The notes under the pieces: generated by a model
Seen by the model: the letters and a program-made list of their open reading frames with translations, nothing else
Databases searched by the model: none
Told to the model about the DNA's origin: nothing
Translations under genes and position numbers: made by a program
Assembly: GCA_963760225.1 (NCBI GenBank)
Contig: CAVXCD010000001.1
Span: forward strand, 744,001-808,000
Length of the DNA: 64,000 nucleotides
Reading direction: 5' to 3'
From: 13-2-20CM-66-19 sp963760225
GTDB taxonomy: Bacteria; Pseudomonadota; Gammaproteobacteria; Steroidobacterales; Steroidobacteraceae
Shown: piece after piece, positions 26,287 through 35,509 of the stretch
Layout: every line of letters begins with the position of its first letter
Position numbering within the stretch: the first letter of the stretch is position 1

Positions 26287-28280
26287 TGAGTGCCTCCGGA
26301 GCGCGCGAGACTTCGATACGCCGCGAGTGCCCAGAGCGGGAAATAGGCGCTGTAGCCGTGGTACTTGAGATAGAACACCCGCGGGAAGCCAGGCGCCGTG
26401 AAGCCCGCGTCATTCCATAACCCGCGCGCGTTCTGGGTTCGCAGCAGGTAGTCGACACCGTGTCGCACGACCTCGGAGTGAGCTTGCCCGGCCGCCAGCA
26501 GTCCGAGAAGCGCCCAGGCGGTCTGGAACGAGGTACTCGCCGCGGGTTGCCGCTCGGCGGGTGCTGGCACATAACTATCGTTGCTCTCGCCCCAACCGCC
26601 GTCGGAATTCTGTCGTTCACACAGCCAGCGCACCGCGCGTCCCACCGCTGCGTCGTCGGAGCGGACGCGCGCCTGTGCCAGCGCTGCGAGCACCGACCAC
26701 GTTCCGTAGATGTAGTTCGTGCCCCAGCGGCCGAACCACGAGCCGTCCGTCTCCTGCTCCGCGCGCAGAAAGGCGATTGCCCGCTCCAGAGCCTGCTTGT
26801 CCTGCGGACGTCCGACGACTGCCAGCGCGGCCACCACGCGCGCCGTGACATCACTCGTGGGCGGGTCCAACAGCGCGCCGTGATCGGCGAACGGGATGTG
26901 GTTGAGCCGGTAATGGACGTTGTCGACATCGAACGCGGCAAAGCCGCCATTGCGGCTTTGCATGCCGACCAGCCAGTTCAGCGCCCGCTCGACCGGTTCC
27001 GCGTATTTCGCGGCATCGCTCGCCCGGCGCATGGCCCAGACGATCACCGCCGTGTCGTCGAGATCGGGGTAGTAGCTGTTGGAGAACTGGAACGCCCAGC
27101 CGCCCCCGGGAAGCGCCGGTCGATTGACCTGCCAATCGCCGGGCTGCTCGCGCAGCTGTTGCGCTTGCAGCCACTGCAGCGCCCGATCGGCGGCGGCCGT
27201 CGCGGCGGTGGAACCCTCGTCCTGTAGCGCCAATGCCGCGAGCGCCGTGTCCCAGATCGGTGAAACGCACGGCTGGCAGTAGGCGCTCTCGGCACCGATG
27301 ACGAGCAGCTTCTGCAGCGCTCGTTTGGCGGCGACCAGCCGCGGGTCCTCGCTCGCATAGCCGAGTACCGTCAGCACCTCGACCGCATTGACCATGGCGG
27401 GGAAAATGGCCCCGAGGCCGTCCTCGCCGTTCAGTCGTTCGAGTATCCAGGCCTCAGTGCGGCGCGTCGCGCGCCGGCGCACCGCCTTGGGAATCAGCGG
27501 ATCGAGCCTGCGGGCGCAGCGATCGAGGAGCAGAAACGCGCGGGTGAGCAGATCGGCGCGGCCACCGCGGGTTTGAAAGTAGCGACGCTCTTGCTCCGGC
27601 GGCGTGGTGAACAGCTCGGCGATGTCGACGTTGTCTGGATTCTGCGCGCGCGGCCTGAGGGTGCACAGGATGAGCAGCGGCACCATGACGGTACGCGACC
27701 AGTACGACACCTTGTCCAGATGAAACGGAAACCAGCGCGGCAGAAGCATGATCTCGACGGGGATGTAGGGCACCGCCCGCCACGGAACCTGTCCGAACAG
27801 CGCCAGCGTGATGCGCGTGAAAACGTTGGCGCGCGCCGCGCCGCCGCGTTGGAGAAGCGCGGCCCGCGCGCGCCGCATGTGAGGCGCATCCGCGCCATCG
27901 CCCGCGAGCTTGAGAGCGAAGTAGGCTTTGACGGTGCAACTGATGTCCAGGTCACCGCCCAGGTACAGCGGCCAGCCGCCGTGCTCCGCCTGGCGCGTGC
28001 GCAGGTACGCTGCGATCTTGCTCTGGAGGGGTCGGTCAATTTCCCCGAGAAAGTGCTGCATCAGGATGAATTCCGCGGGGATCGTGCAATCCGCCTCGAG
28101 CTCGAACAGCCAGAAGCCCCGCGCGTTCTGTACACCCGCCACAGCGCCACACGCTGCGTCGATCGCAAGATCCAGCGACGAGCTGCGCACCAGCCTCGCG
28201 GCAGGCTTCGCGGCTCGCTCCTGCGCGGGCGTGCGCGCCTCGTCGAGGTCGGAGTCGGGACGGGGAGAAGGGTCATTCAA
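26283..28280 (-). CDS. shc: Squalene-hopene cyclase
   Basis: 665 residues, the usual SHC length. Catalytic DxDD is at residues 406-409 (YYPDLDDTAVIVW). Several QW repeats (e.g. GGWPLYLGG, GGWAFQFSN, GGFAAFDVDN, GGWGESNDSY) and the N-terminal GFWLFELEADCTI are typical. It cyclises squalene to hopene/diplopterol at the inner membrane. It overlaps the squalene synthase gene upstream by 4 nt (28277-28280) and hpnG downstream by 4 nt. Confidence 0.97.
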   Translation of the reverse strand: MNDPSPRPDSDLDEARTPAQERAAKPAARLVRSSSLDLAIDAACGAVAGVQNARGFWLFELEADCTIPAEFILMQHFLGEIDRPLQSKIAAYLRTRQAEHGGWPLYLGGDLDISCTVKAYFALKLAGDGADAPHMRRARAALLQRGGAARANVFTRITLALFGQVPWRAVPYIPVEIMLLPRWFPFHLDKVSYWSRTVMVPLLILCTLRPRAQNPDNVDIAELFTTPPEQERRYFQTRGGRADLLTRAFLLLDRCARRLDPLIPKAVRRRATRRTEAWILERLNGEDGLGAIFPAMVNAVEVLTVLGYASEDPRLVAAKRALQKLLVIGAESAYCQPCVSPIWDTALAALALQDEGSTAATAAADRALQWLQAQQLREQPGDWQVNRPALPGGGWAFQFSNSYYPDLDDTAVIVWAMRRASDAAKYAEPVERALNWLVGMQSRNGGFAAFDVDNVHYRLNHIPFADHGALLDPPTSDVTARVVAALAVVGRPQDKQALERAIAFLRAEQETDGSWFGRWGTNYIYGTWSVLAALAQARVRSDDAAVGRAVRWLCERQNSDGGWGESNDSYVPAPAERQPAASTSFQTAWALLGLLAAGQAHSEVVRHGVDYLLRTQNARGLWNDAGFTAPGFPRVFYLKYHGYSAYFPLWALAAYRSLARSGGTH

Positions 28281-29455
28281 TGGCCGGAACTCCCCTCATA
28301 GCGGCGCACGTCCAGCTGCTGCACCTGAGAAACATCGGGGCCGTAGTGGTCCGCCGGCGGCGCGTGGTTCGGGGTGAGGCGCTCGGGCAGGCGCGGTGCG
28401 GGAAGTGTCGCGCGCGGCAGCCCGGCCGCGGCAACGTCAAACAGACGCCGCAGCAGCCAGTCATTGCGTTGCGCGAAGTTGCTCGCCAGCAGAGTCATCG
28501 CAACCGCCCGTCGGGATACCTTCACTTGGGCGCCGCTGGTGAATCCCGGAGTGTGCTGGATTTTGCGCAGCGTCAGCACCGCCAGCCCGACTGCCAACAG
28601 GCAGAAGCGCCGGATGCCGGGCTCCTCGCGCGGTATCAGCAGCGTGAACGACAGCGCATTACGCAAATGAGCGTGCGCCACCGCCAGCAACTCGCGCATG
28701 CCGTGCTCGAAACCTGCGCCCGGATGCTCCCCACTTAGAGCTCCCAGGTCGACGCCGTGCTTGCAGAAGACCTCCTGCGGCAGCCAGCAGGCGCCGCGCT
28801 GGCGATCCTCCCAGACGTCCTTGAGAATATTGGTCATCTGCAGGCCTTGCGCGAATGACACCGCCAGTTCCTCCAATGCGACCCGCCGCAGGTTGATGGC
28901 CGGCGAGTAGGCACAGAACAACTCGGTCAGCATCTGACCCACGACACCGGCCACGTAATAGCAATAGTCATCGAGGTCGCGCATGCCCGGCAGCCCACGC
29001 AGGCTGGCAATCTGTTGAAACTGATGCATGCCGCCGCACATCGTTTCGACGCAACGCTGGATGGCGGTGCGCTGCCGCTCATGCAAGCCCGCAGTCACGC
29101 GCACGATGCGCTGCATGTTGCGGGCCAGATCGCGCTCACCGGCCAGTGTCTGCTCGGACAGCCGCGGCAGCAGATCCTTCGTCAGCAGCGCCGCTTCTTC
29201 CTGGCCACATAACACGGCGACGAATCGCTGCAGCAGGCCGAGTCTGGCAGCGGCCGAAGACGTGGTTCCGTCCTCGATCGTGTCGGCGATCCGACACAAC
29301 AGATAGGCGTTGGTTACCGGAACGCGCAACCCCGGCGGCAATTGAGGAATCGTCAGCGCGAAGGTCCGCGACACATGCGGCAAAATCCGATCCTGATACT
29401 GCTCATCAGACACCATGGCATCCATTGGAACAGTGTCTCGCATGGCCTCGAGCAT
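28277..29455 (-). CDS. Squalene synthase (single-enzyme FDFT type)
   Basis: 392 residues of the trans-isoprenyl diphosphate head-to-head synthase family. The two Asp-rich motifs are D58-TIE-D62 (RIADTIED) and D213-VWE-D217 (LKDVWEDRQRG), with SRTFALTIPQLP at the N-terminus and YCYYVAGVVGQMLTELF in the centre. The sequence resembles the one-enzyme squalene synthase of Methylococcus more than HpnC or HpnD, and no hpnC/hpnE genes are present. It should therefore make squalene from two FPP with NADPH. Its stop overlaps the shc start. Confidence 0.9.
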   Translation of the reverse strand: MLEAMRDTVPMDAMVSDEQYQDRILPHVSRTFALTIPQLPPGLRVPVTNAYLLCRIADTIEDGTTSSAAARLGLLQRFVAVLCGQEEAALLTKDLLPRLSEQTLAGERDLARNMQRIVRVTAGLHERQRTAIQRCVETMCGGMHQFQQIASLRGLPGMRDLDDYCYYVAGVVGQMLTELFCAYSPAINLRRVALEELAVSFAQGLQMTNILKDVWEDRQRGACWLPQEVFCKHGVDLGALSGEHPGAGFEHGMRELLAVAHAHLRNALSFTLLIPREEPGIRRFCLLAVGLAVLTLRKIQHTPGFTSGAQVKVSRRAVAMTLLASNFAQRNDWLLRRLFDVAAAGLPRATLPAPRLPERLTPNHAPPADHYGPDVSQVQQLDVRRYEGSSGH

Positions 29456-29508
29456 CGCAATCTTGGGTGCCCGCCGACCGCTGGCACGCGCCGCGGGGGT
29501 GCGTCAGA

Positions 29509-30489
29509 TCAGTAGCTGCGCGCGAGCAGCCAGGCCGCCAGGCAGCGCAGCGGCGTCGCGCGCGCTCCAAAGGGCTCCAGGGCCTCGAGAGCCTGTGCGT
29601 GCAGCAACCGGACCCGCTGCTGGGATGCCTCGACGCCAATCACAGCCGGATGCGTCGGCTTGCCGCGCTGGCCGTCGGCGCCGGTCGCCTTGCCGAGCGT
29701 AGCCACGTCACCCAGCACGTCCAGAAGATCGTCCTGAATCTGGAATGCCAGACCAATCGGGCTGACAAACGCGGCCAGCGCATCGTAGCTGCGGCTGTCC
29801 AGCGAGGGCAGACAACTTGCAGCCATCAGCACGCTGGCGCGAATCAACGCGCCGGTCTTGCGGGCATGCATTTCTTCCACCTGCGCGATATCGAGCTGCT
29901 TGCCCTGCGCGGCAAGATCGATCGCCTGCCCACCGGCCATGCCGAAGGTGCCGCTCGCCTCTTCGAGCAACTTGATGACGCGCAAGCGGATGGCGGGTGA
30001 TGCGGGTAGCGCCGGATCGCGGGCTAACACATGGAAGGCCAGCGACTGCAGGGCGTCGCCCACCAGCACGGCGGTCGCCTCGTCGTATGCCTTGTGACAG
30101 GTGGGTCGACCGCGGCGCAGATCATCGTTATCCATCGATGGCAGGTCATCGTGCACGAGCGAGTACACGTGCACGAACTCGATGGCACAGGCAACCGGCT
30201 CGACTTCCTCGTCGGCGACTCCGATCGTGCGCGCCGTGGCAAATACCAACGCCGGCCTGATCCGCTTGCCGCCGCCCAGCACGCTGTAGCGCATCGCCTG
30301 ATGCAAACGCGTCGGCACCTCATCCGGATCAGGCAGCCGCGCCGCCAGCGCGAGCTCCATACGCGCCTGCCAGGATTTAAGTAACGCCGCAAACGCCTCG
30401 CGTTGAGCCGCTTCGTCCGACATCGGTCGCGGCGCCGCGAGTACCTCGTTCACCTGCGCGCCCGCAGGACCGCCTTGCGATCTCGTCAT
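29509..30489 (-). CDS. ispA: Farnesyl diphosphate synthase (polyprenyl synthetase)
   Basis: 326 residues. First Asp-rich motif HDDLPSMDNDDLRRGRPTCH and second motif QIQDDLLDVLGD, with GGGKRIRPALV near residue 73. It condenses DMAPP/IPP to FPP, the substrate of the neighbouring squalene synthase. The ATG at 30489 overlaps the hpnH stop (30486-30489). The N-terminal ~22 residues are not typical and an internal ATG at MSDEAAQREAF is possible. Confidence 0.93.
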   Translation of the reverse strand: MTRSQGGPAGAQVNEVLAAPRPMSDEAAQREAFAALLKSWQARMELALAARLPDPDEVPTRLHQAMRYSVLGGGKRIRPALVFATARTIGVADEEVEPVACAIEFVHVYSLVHDDLPSMDNDDLRRGRPTCHKAYDEATAVLVGDALQSLAFHVLARDPALPASPAIRLRVIKLLEEASGTFGMAGGQAIDLAAQGKQLDIAQVEEMHARKTGALIRASVLMAASCLPSLDSRSYDALAAFVSPIGLAFQIQDDLLDVLGDVATLGKATGADGQRGKPTHPAVIGVEASQQRVRLLHAQALEALEPFGARATPLRCLAAWLLARSY

Positions 30490-31658
30490 TGCAGGTCGGA
30501 AGGCCGCCGCACCCCGGACTCGCGTCGCGTTCGCGGCAGGTCGGGCACGGCTACCGCAGTCACACTGTGTCGTACCCGCTCGCGATAGGTGATGGGCAGG
30601 TCGGGTGCCATCGGCCCCGCGACACGCGGTCCCTGAATTGCCGTTTTCAAAGCCTTGAGCGGATGAGCGAACGTGTCATCGACGGCGGTACCCTCGAAGC
30701 CGCAGTGCGCCATGCAGTTATCACAGGCCGGGTTGCGGCCGACTCCATAGCGGTCCCAGTCGGTGTCCTCCATCAGGGAGCGGAAGCTGCTCGCGTAGCC
30801 TTCATCGGTGAGCAGATAGCACGGTCGCTGCCAGCCGAAGAGATTGTACGTGGGCGTGCTCCAGGGAGTGCACTGATACGCCTGGTTACCTGCGAGGAAG
30901 TCGAGGAACAGTCCCGAATGGTTGAAGGACCAACGGCGGGCGACGCCCGCGGAAGCGGACCGCTTAGCGCGCCCGCGCTTGAAGATTTCGCGGAATAGTT
31001 GCTTGCTCTGGTTGCGGGCCAGGAAGACATCCTGACGTGGTGCATGGTGATAACTGTAGCCAGGAGAGACGGTGATTCCTTCGATGCCCAGCGTCATCGC
31101 CTCATCGAAGAACTCAGCCACCTGGTCCGGGTCCTCGCCGCTGAACAGCGTGCAGTTGACGGTGACCCGAAATCCCTTGCTGCGCGCCAGCCGGATGGCG
31201 GCGACCGCCTTGTCGAACACGCCTTCCTGGCACACGGATTCATCGTGACGCTGCCGGTTCCCGTCGAGGTGAATCGAAAACGTCAGATACGGCGAAGGCT
31301 GATATTCGTCGATATGTTTCGACAGCAGGATCGCATTCGTGCACAGGTACACGAATTTCCGACGCGCCACGATTGCGGCGACGAGCTGCGGCATCTCCTT
31401 GTGGATCAGCGGCTCGCCGCCGGGGATGGACACCATCGGCGCGCCACATTCGTCCACCGCGCGCAACGCGTCGGCGACGCTCATGCGCTTCTGGAGTATC
31501 TCCTTCGGCTGGTCGATCTTGCCGCAACCTGCGCAGGCAAGGTTGCACTGGAACAGCGGTTCGAGCATCAGAACCAGCGGATAGCGCTTCACGCCGCGCA
31601 ATTTGCGGCCGGCGATATACCGTCCTACCCGATACTGCTGCATAAGCGGTACGCCCAA
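30486..31658 (-). CDS. hpnH: Adenosyl-hopene transferase HpnH (radical SAM)
   Basis: 390 residues. The radical-SAM cluster C38-x3-C42-x2-C45 is in FQCNLACAGCGK, followed by GGEPLIH for SAM binding. The HpnH C-terminal signature is present (CDNCMAHCGFEGTAVDDTF, with additional cysteines). It adds the 5'-deoxyadenosyl group to hopene/diploptene to give adenosylhopane, the first step of C35 side-chain formation. It is followed by ispA with a 4-nt overlap and preceded 9 nt upstream by idi. Confidence 0.95.
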   Translation of the reverse strand: MGVPLMQQYRVGRYIAGRKLRGVKRYPLVLMLEPLFQCNLACAGCGKIDQPKEILQKRMSVADALRAVDECGAPMVSIPGGEPLIHKEMPQLVAAIVARRKFVYLCTNAILLSKHIDEYQPSPYLTFSIHLDGNRQRHDESVCQEGVFDKAVAAIRLARSKGFRVTVNCTLFSGEDPDQVAEFFDEAMTLGIEGITVSPGYSYHHAPRQDVFLARNQSKQLFREIFKRGRAKRSASAGVARRWSFNHSGLFLDFLAGNQAYQCTPWSTPTYNLFGWQRPCYLLTDEGYASSFRSLMEDTDWDRYGVGRNPACDNCMAHCGFEGTAVDDTFAHPLKALKTAIQGPRVAGPMAPDLPITYRERVRHSVTAVAVPDLPRTRRESGVRRPSDLQ

Positions 31659-31667
31659 TGTCGACTC

Positions 31668-32258
31668 CTATCTCAGCGAGCGCAGTTCCGCGCGATGATC
31701 GCGCCAGATCCGCTCCCACTCCAACTTGAACCACGGGGTAAATTGTTCGCCGCCAGGTCCGGCCAGCTCTGCCTGCAACGCCTCGGGGCTGATCCAGCGC
31801 CACGCCACGATCTCATCCCGGTCGATCCTGACCGGGCCGTTGCAGCGTCCTATGTATACCGAGCACAGCTCGTGTTCGGCACCAGCCCCATTGAATTGAG
31901 CCTGGTACTGGAACCTGAACAGGAATTGCAACGGGCAGCTTAGTCCTAGTTCCTCATGCAGGCGACGATGGATCGCCGTCGCCAGAGTCTCAGAGCGGCG
32001 CGGATGGCTACAGCAACTGTTCGACCAGTAAAGCGGCCACAAGCGCTTCGACGCCGCGCGCTGCTGCAACAGCAGCTCGCCCTTGTCGTTGAAAATCAGC
32101 AGGGAGAAGGCGCGATGCAGCACACCCGCGCCCTGATGGCATGCCGTCTTGTTCAGGTAGCCGAGCTCACGGTCGGCGGCGTCCACCAGGATGAGGAATT
32201 CGGCATCGGCTGCGACTTCGCTCGCGGCGGTGCGACTGGGTGCAAACTGATCCATCAT
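31668..32258 (-). CDS. idi: Isopentenyl-diphosphate delta-isomerase, type 1 (Nudix)
   Basis: 196 residues from ATG 32258 (a second ATG follows at once; GGGA lies just upstream). Nudix fold with the active-site cysteine in WSNSCCSHP, the RLHEELGL Nudix helix and the catalytic glutamate region GAEHELCSVY. It interconverts IPP and DMAPP and so balances substrate for IspA. It lies 9 nt before hpnH and 132 nt after the transporter gene, in the hopanoid transcription unit. Confidence 0.93.
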   Translation of the reverse strand: MMDQFAPSRTAASEVAADAEFLILVDAADRELGYLNKTACHQGAGVLHRAFSLLIFNDKGELLLQQRAASKRLWPLYWSNSCCSHPRRSETLATAIHRRLHEELGLSCPLQFLFRFQYQAQFNGAGAEHELCSVYIGRCNGPVRIDRDEIVAWRWISPEALQAELAGPGGEQFTPWFKLEWERIWRDHRAELRSLR

Positions 32259-32390
32259 TGTCCCGCAATCGTAATGGGGCCGCAGGCATTGGGCACGTAA
32301 AATACACTCTGCATCAATACCTTGCACAAAATCTCACGTTTGATCAAGGATCTGCCGACAGGCCTTGACCAGGACACCCCGATCAGGGAC

Positions 32391-34673
32391 TCAGGCAACC
32401 TTGCGCCGGCTCAGAATCCATAACGCCGCCGGCAATGCGGTGAAATCCGCCAATAACGCCAGCACGAAGGCCGATGCGGCAGCGATGCCGAACTGGCGCA
32501 TCGGCGGCAGGTCGGAAAGTGCCAGCGCGAGAAAGCCGCTGACGTTGATGAGTGTCGCGACCACGATCGGGCGGCCGGCGATCAGGAATGCGTGCCGCAG
32601 GGCGCCTGCCATCGTGCCGCTCGAGCGGCCTTCCTGGAAATGATAGAAGAAGTGAATCTGGTCGTTCTCGGTCGCACCCAGGATCGTCGAGCCGATGAGG
32701 ATCGTCGCGATATTTAGCGGGATGCCCGCCAGGCGCAGCAGCAGAAACGCGCACAGGATCGCGAACAGCGACGGGATCATCGTCATCAGCCGGGCGCTGG
32801 GACTGCGAAACAACACCAGGAAGGCGAGAAAGATGATACTGGCGGTGAGCGCGAAACTCTGCATCAGTGTGGGCAGCAGGCGCTGCGTGATTTCCGTAGC
32901 GAGGACCGCCTGCCCCACGACGCTGCCGTGCACTGCGCGCAGCGCAGGCTCCGCGGCCTGCGCCGCCGTCCATGCCTGCTCCACGAACGTGCGCATGGCG
33001 CCGATCGGGCCGAACAGCTTGGCGCGTCCGCGGATGGTGAGACGCACGTTGGCGAGCTGCGCCAGGTCGACGTAGGCGCGAGCCCCGGGCTCGGTCAGCA
33101 GGATCTGCTCCAGATCGGCGGCGAGCTTGGGCCACTCGGCAGCAGAGGTCGGCAGCCGATCGGAGCCGCTCGCGGCATAGCGTGCCCAGCGCAGTACCGA
33201 CGTCGGACCGTCGACGGCGGTAATGCGTGGGTCGCTCTCGAGGCGCCGGGTCAGTTGCTCGAGCGCGCGCAGTAACTGCGGGTCCAGCGCCTCGCCGGGT
33301 GGCGTTTGCAGCCACAGCTCGACCGTGTCGAGGGCGTTGGTTTCTTCGAAGTAACGGGTATCCTCAGCGACGCGCGCGCCGGGATTGACATAAGTCAGCG
33401 CGTCAGTCTCGAGAGCCGGCGGGGCGAGCACGCCGGGAATGCCGAACAGCGCCGCCGCTCCGCACAGCATCAACACCACGGTGGCGCCGACCAGCGACCA
33501 GCGGTAGTGCTCGCTCGCCGGGAGCAGCGCGTCGACGAAGCCGGCAAACCGCTCGGCGAGCGCAGCGTTCTCCGGGAGCCTGGGCGTACGCAGCAGCGAC
33601 TGCAGTGCCGGGAACAGCGTGAAGCATCCGCTCCACGCCACCAGCAGCCCGCACGCCGTCCACAGGCCCATGTCGTGCACCGGACGAATATCCGAGATCG
33701 CCAGCGCCCCGAAACCCACCGCGGTCGCGAACATCGAGGCGCTGCACGGCAGGAACTTGTTCGCCAGCGCACGCGCGTGGTGCTCGAGCAGTGTCGGGGA
33801 ATCGTCCGGCTCGATATAGCGCGAGTGCACGTACACGAGCGTCGCGGTGGTCGTGACGAGCACCGTCAGCGGCACCAGGGTGGAGATCACCGTGTGCGTC
33901 CAGCCGAACAGGTCGGCGAGCCCCATGGCGACCGCGACCACGGCGCCGAGGGTGAGGACAAAGGCGGCGAGCGTACGCCAGGAGCGGTAGATGACCAGCA
34001 CCAGCGCCATCAGGAAAATACCGAACAGCGGCATGAACCGCACCGTCGCGGCGCCCGTTTGTCGCTCGAGCCAGGCGTTGAGCCACGGTGACCCGACGCG
34101 CCGGACCTTGGTGAAGGTTCCGCCGGGGGTCTCGAGCGGCACAACCAGGGCATCGATCGCCTGCAGTGCCCGGTTGCGCTCGGCGGGCGATTTCACGCGC
34201 AGCTCGAGTGCAATGCCCAGATAGTGATCGCCGAGAAGTCCGGCACGCCGAAACAGCGGTGTCCCGGTCGCGAATGCGCGCACGCGCCCGGCGTCGAGCT
34301 GGCCGAGGTCCCCGGTGGCGACGGCGTGACGGTAGATGTCGAGGAAGCTGTGCGCCTCGACCTGCGGAATCCTCGCCAGCTCATGCTCGAGGCGGTCGGC
34401 GGCACGCAGTGCGGGAAGACTCAGGGGATCGGCGGTCTCGAGCATGAGGAGCGCCTGCTCGCCCTCGGGAAAGACGCGGTCAAAAGCGCGCGTGGCGAGC
34501 GCTACGGGGTCACTCGCAACGACCAGCCGCTCGATCGATGGATCGCTGGGTACCTGCAGGGTGCCGTAGATGCCGGCCGCCGTGAGCAGCACGAATGCGG
34601 CGACGATCCAGCGCCGCGCGCGCAGCACCCGCAGGAAGATCTGCACCACCTTGGGCGCGGCGGGAACACGCAT
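32391..34673 (-). CDS. RND/MMPL-superfamily transporter (HpnN-like, possible hopanoid or lipid exporter)
   Basis: 760 residues from ATG 34673; longer readings overlap the divergent gene. Two repeats, each with a periplasmic loop and about six helices: helix 1 RRWIVAAFVLLTAAGIYGTL, then FMPLFGIFLMALVLVIYRSW and onwards, and a second half with LTASIIFLAFLVLFRSPSAR and SGFLALALSDLPPMRQFG. The SSD/MMPL fold suggests proton-driven movement of a hydrophobic molecule. Its place ahead of idi-hpnH suggests hopanoid traffic to the outer membrane, but it is ~100 residues shorter than typical HpnN, so the family name is withheld. Confidence 0.8.
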   Translation of the reverse strand: MRVPAAPKVVQIFLRVLRARRWIVAAFVLLTAAGIYGTLQVPSDPSIERLVVASDPVALATRAFDRVFPEGEQALLMLETADPLSLPALRAADRLEHELARIPQVEAHSFLDIYRHAVATGDLGQLDAGRVRAFATGTPLFRRAGLLGDHYLGIALELRVKSPAERNRALQAIDALVVPLETPGGTFTKVRRVGSPWLNAWLERQTGAATVRFMPLFGIFLMALVLVIYRSWRTLAAFVLTLGAVVAVAMGLADLFGWTHTVISTLVPLTVLVTTTATLVYVHSRYIEPDDSPTLLEHHARALANKFLPCSASMFATAVGFGALAISDIRPVHDMGLWTACGLLVAWSGCFTLFPALQSLLRTPRLPENAALAERFAGFVDALLPASEHYRWSLVGATVVLMLCGAAALFGIPGVLAPPALETDALTYVNPGARVAEDTRYFEETNALDTVELWLQTPPGEALDPQLLRALEQLTRRLESDPRITAVDGPTSVLRWARYAASGSDRLPTSAAEWPKLAADLEQILLTEPGARAYVDLAQLANVRLTIRGRAKLFGPIGAMRTFVEQAWTAAQAAEPALRAVHGSVVGQAVLATEITQRLLPTLMQSFALTASIIFLAFLVLFRSPSARLMTMIPSLFAILCAFLLLRLAGIPLNIATILIGSTILGATENDQIHFFYHFQEGRSSGTMAGALRHAFLIAGRPIVVATLINVSGFLALALSDLPPMRQFGIAAASAFVLALLADFTALPAALWILSRRKVA

Positions 34674-34738
34674 GGCTTGACGAGCACACTCCTGTTGGCG
34701 GGCAGGCCCGCAGCGCCGGAGAATGATAGCCTGAAGCC

Positions 34739-35509
34739 ATGAGTACACTGTTAGCAGCGCTTGCGACTTTGGTGTTCTGTGCTCCGGGATATCCCGGAGG
34801 AGCCGGGGACGCACAGCCGCTCCTCGATCAGTTCACCAACGCCGCGGTGGCGATCTCCGGCTGGCCGCCGCAAAGTCTGGTCTCCGTCTACGACCCGACG
34901 GAGGAGGGCGGGCTGGCGAAACTCAAGAGCGCCGATGCGGTGCTCGCCTTCGTGCCGTATCCGTTCTTCGTCGAGCACGCGGGTGAGCTGCAGCTGACGC
35001 CGCTGGTGCAGGCGGACGTGACGGACATCGGTCCGCAGCAGCGCTGGACGCTGATGGCAAAATCCGGTCGCGTCGCGGGACCGGCGTCGATGCAGGGGTT
35101 CACCATCCTCAGCGTTGCGGGCTACGCCCCGAACTTCGTGCGGCACGTTGCGCTCGAGGGCTGGGCACTGCCACCGGACGTCAGGATCGAGTCGACCGGA
35201 CAGATACTGAGCGCCTTGCGCCGGGTTGCCGCCGGCGAACCGCTCGCCGTACTGCTCGATCAGAGCCAGGCAGCGGCCGTGGCCAGCCTGCCGTTCGCCG
35301 GCGATCTCAAGACGGTGACGCAGTCTGCCGAGCTGCCCGTCGCCCTGATTGCGGTGGTCGGCTCGCGCCTGCCCGCGGGACGTGCGCAGACCCTCAAGGC
35401 CGGGCTGCTGAAAATGGGGCAGGCACCCCAAGGCGCTGACTCGCTGGCGCCGCTGCGTCTGCGCGGTTTCGTGCAGCCGAGGCTTCCCGCCCACGCGGCA
35501 GCATCATGA
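34739..35509 (+). CDS. PhnD-like periplasmic substrate-binding protein
   Basis: 256 residues with a short signal peptide (LLAALATLVFCAPGYPGGAG). The fold resembles the PhnD/SsuA-type binding proteins: YDPTEEGGLAKLKSADAVLAFVPYPFFVEH, then TLMAKSGRVAGPASMQGFTI and RRVAAGEPLAVLLDQSQAA. No ABC permease or ATPase adjoins. It is divergent from the RND transporter (65 nt between starts) and translationally coupled by ATGA to the TPR lipoprotein. It may therefore serve the transporter rather than an ABC importer; this is inference. Confidence 0.7.
   Translation: MSTLLAALATLVFCAPGYPGGAGDAQPLLDQFTNAAVAISGWPPQSLVSVYDPTEEGGLAKLKSADAVLAFVPYPFFVEHAGELQLTPLVQADVTDIGPQQRWTLMAKSGRVAGPASMQGFTILSVAGYAPNFVRHVALEGWALPPDVRIESTGQILSALRRVAAGEPLAVLLDQSQAAAVASLPFAGDLKTVTQSAELPVALIAVVGSRLPAGRAQTLKAGLLKMGQAPQGADSLAPLRLRGFVQPRLPAHAAAS

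Noticed and set aside
32391..34673. Naming the RND transporter HpnN
   Set aside because: It is about 100 residues short of typical HpnN and no diagnostic motif could be checked; only the superfamily is claimed.
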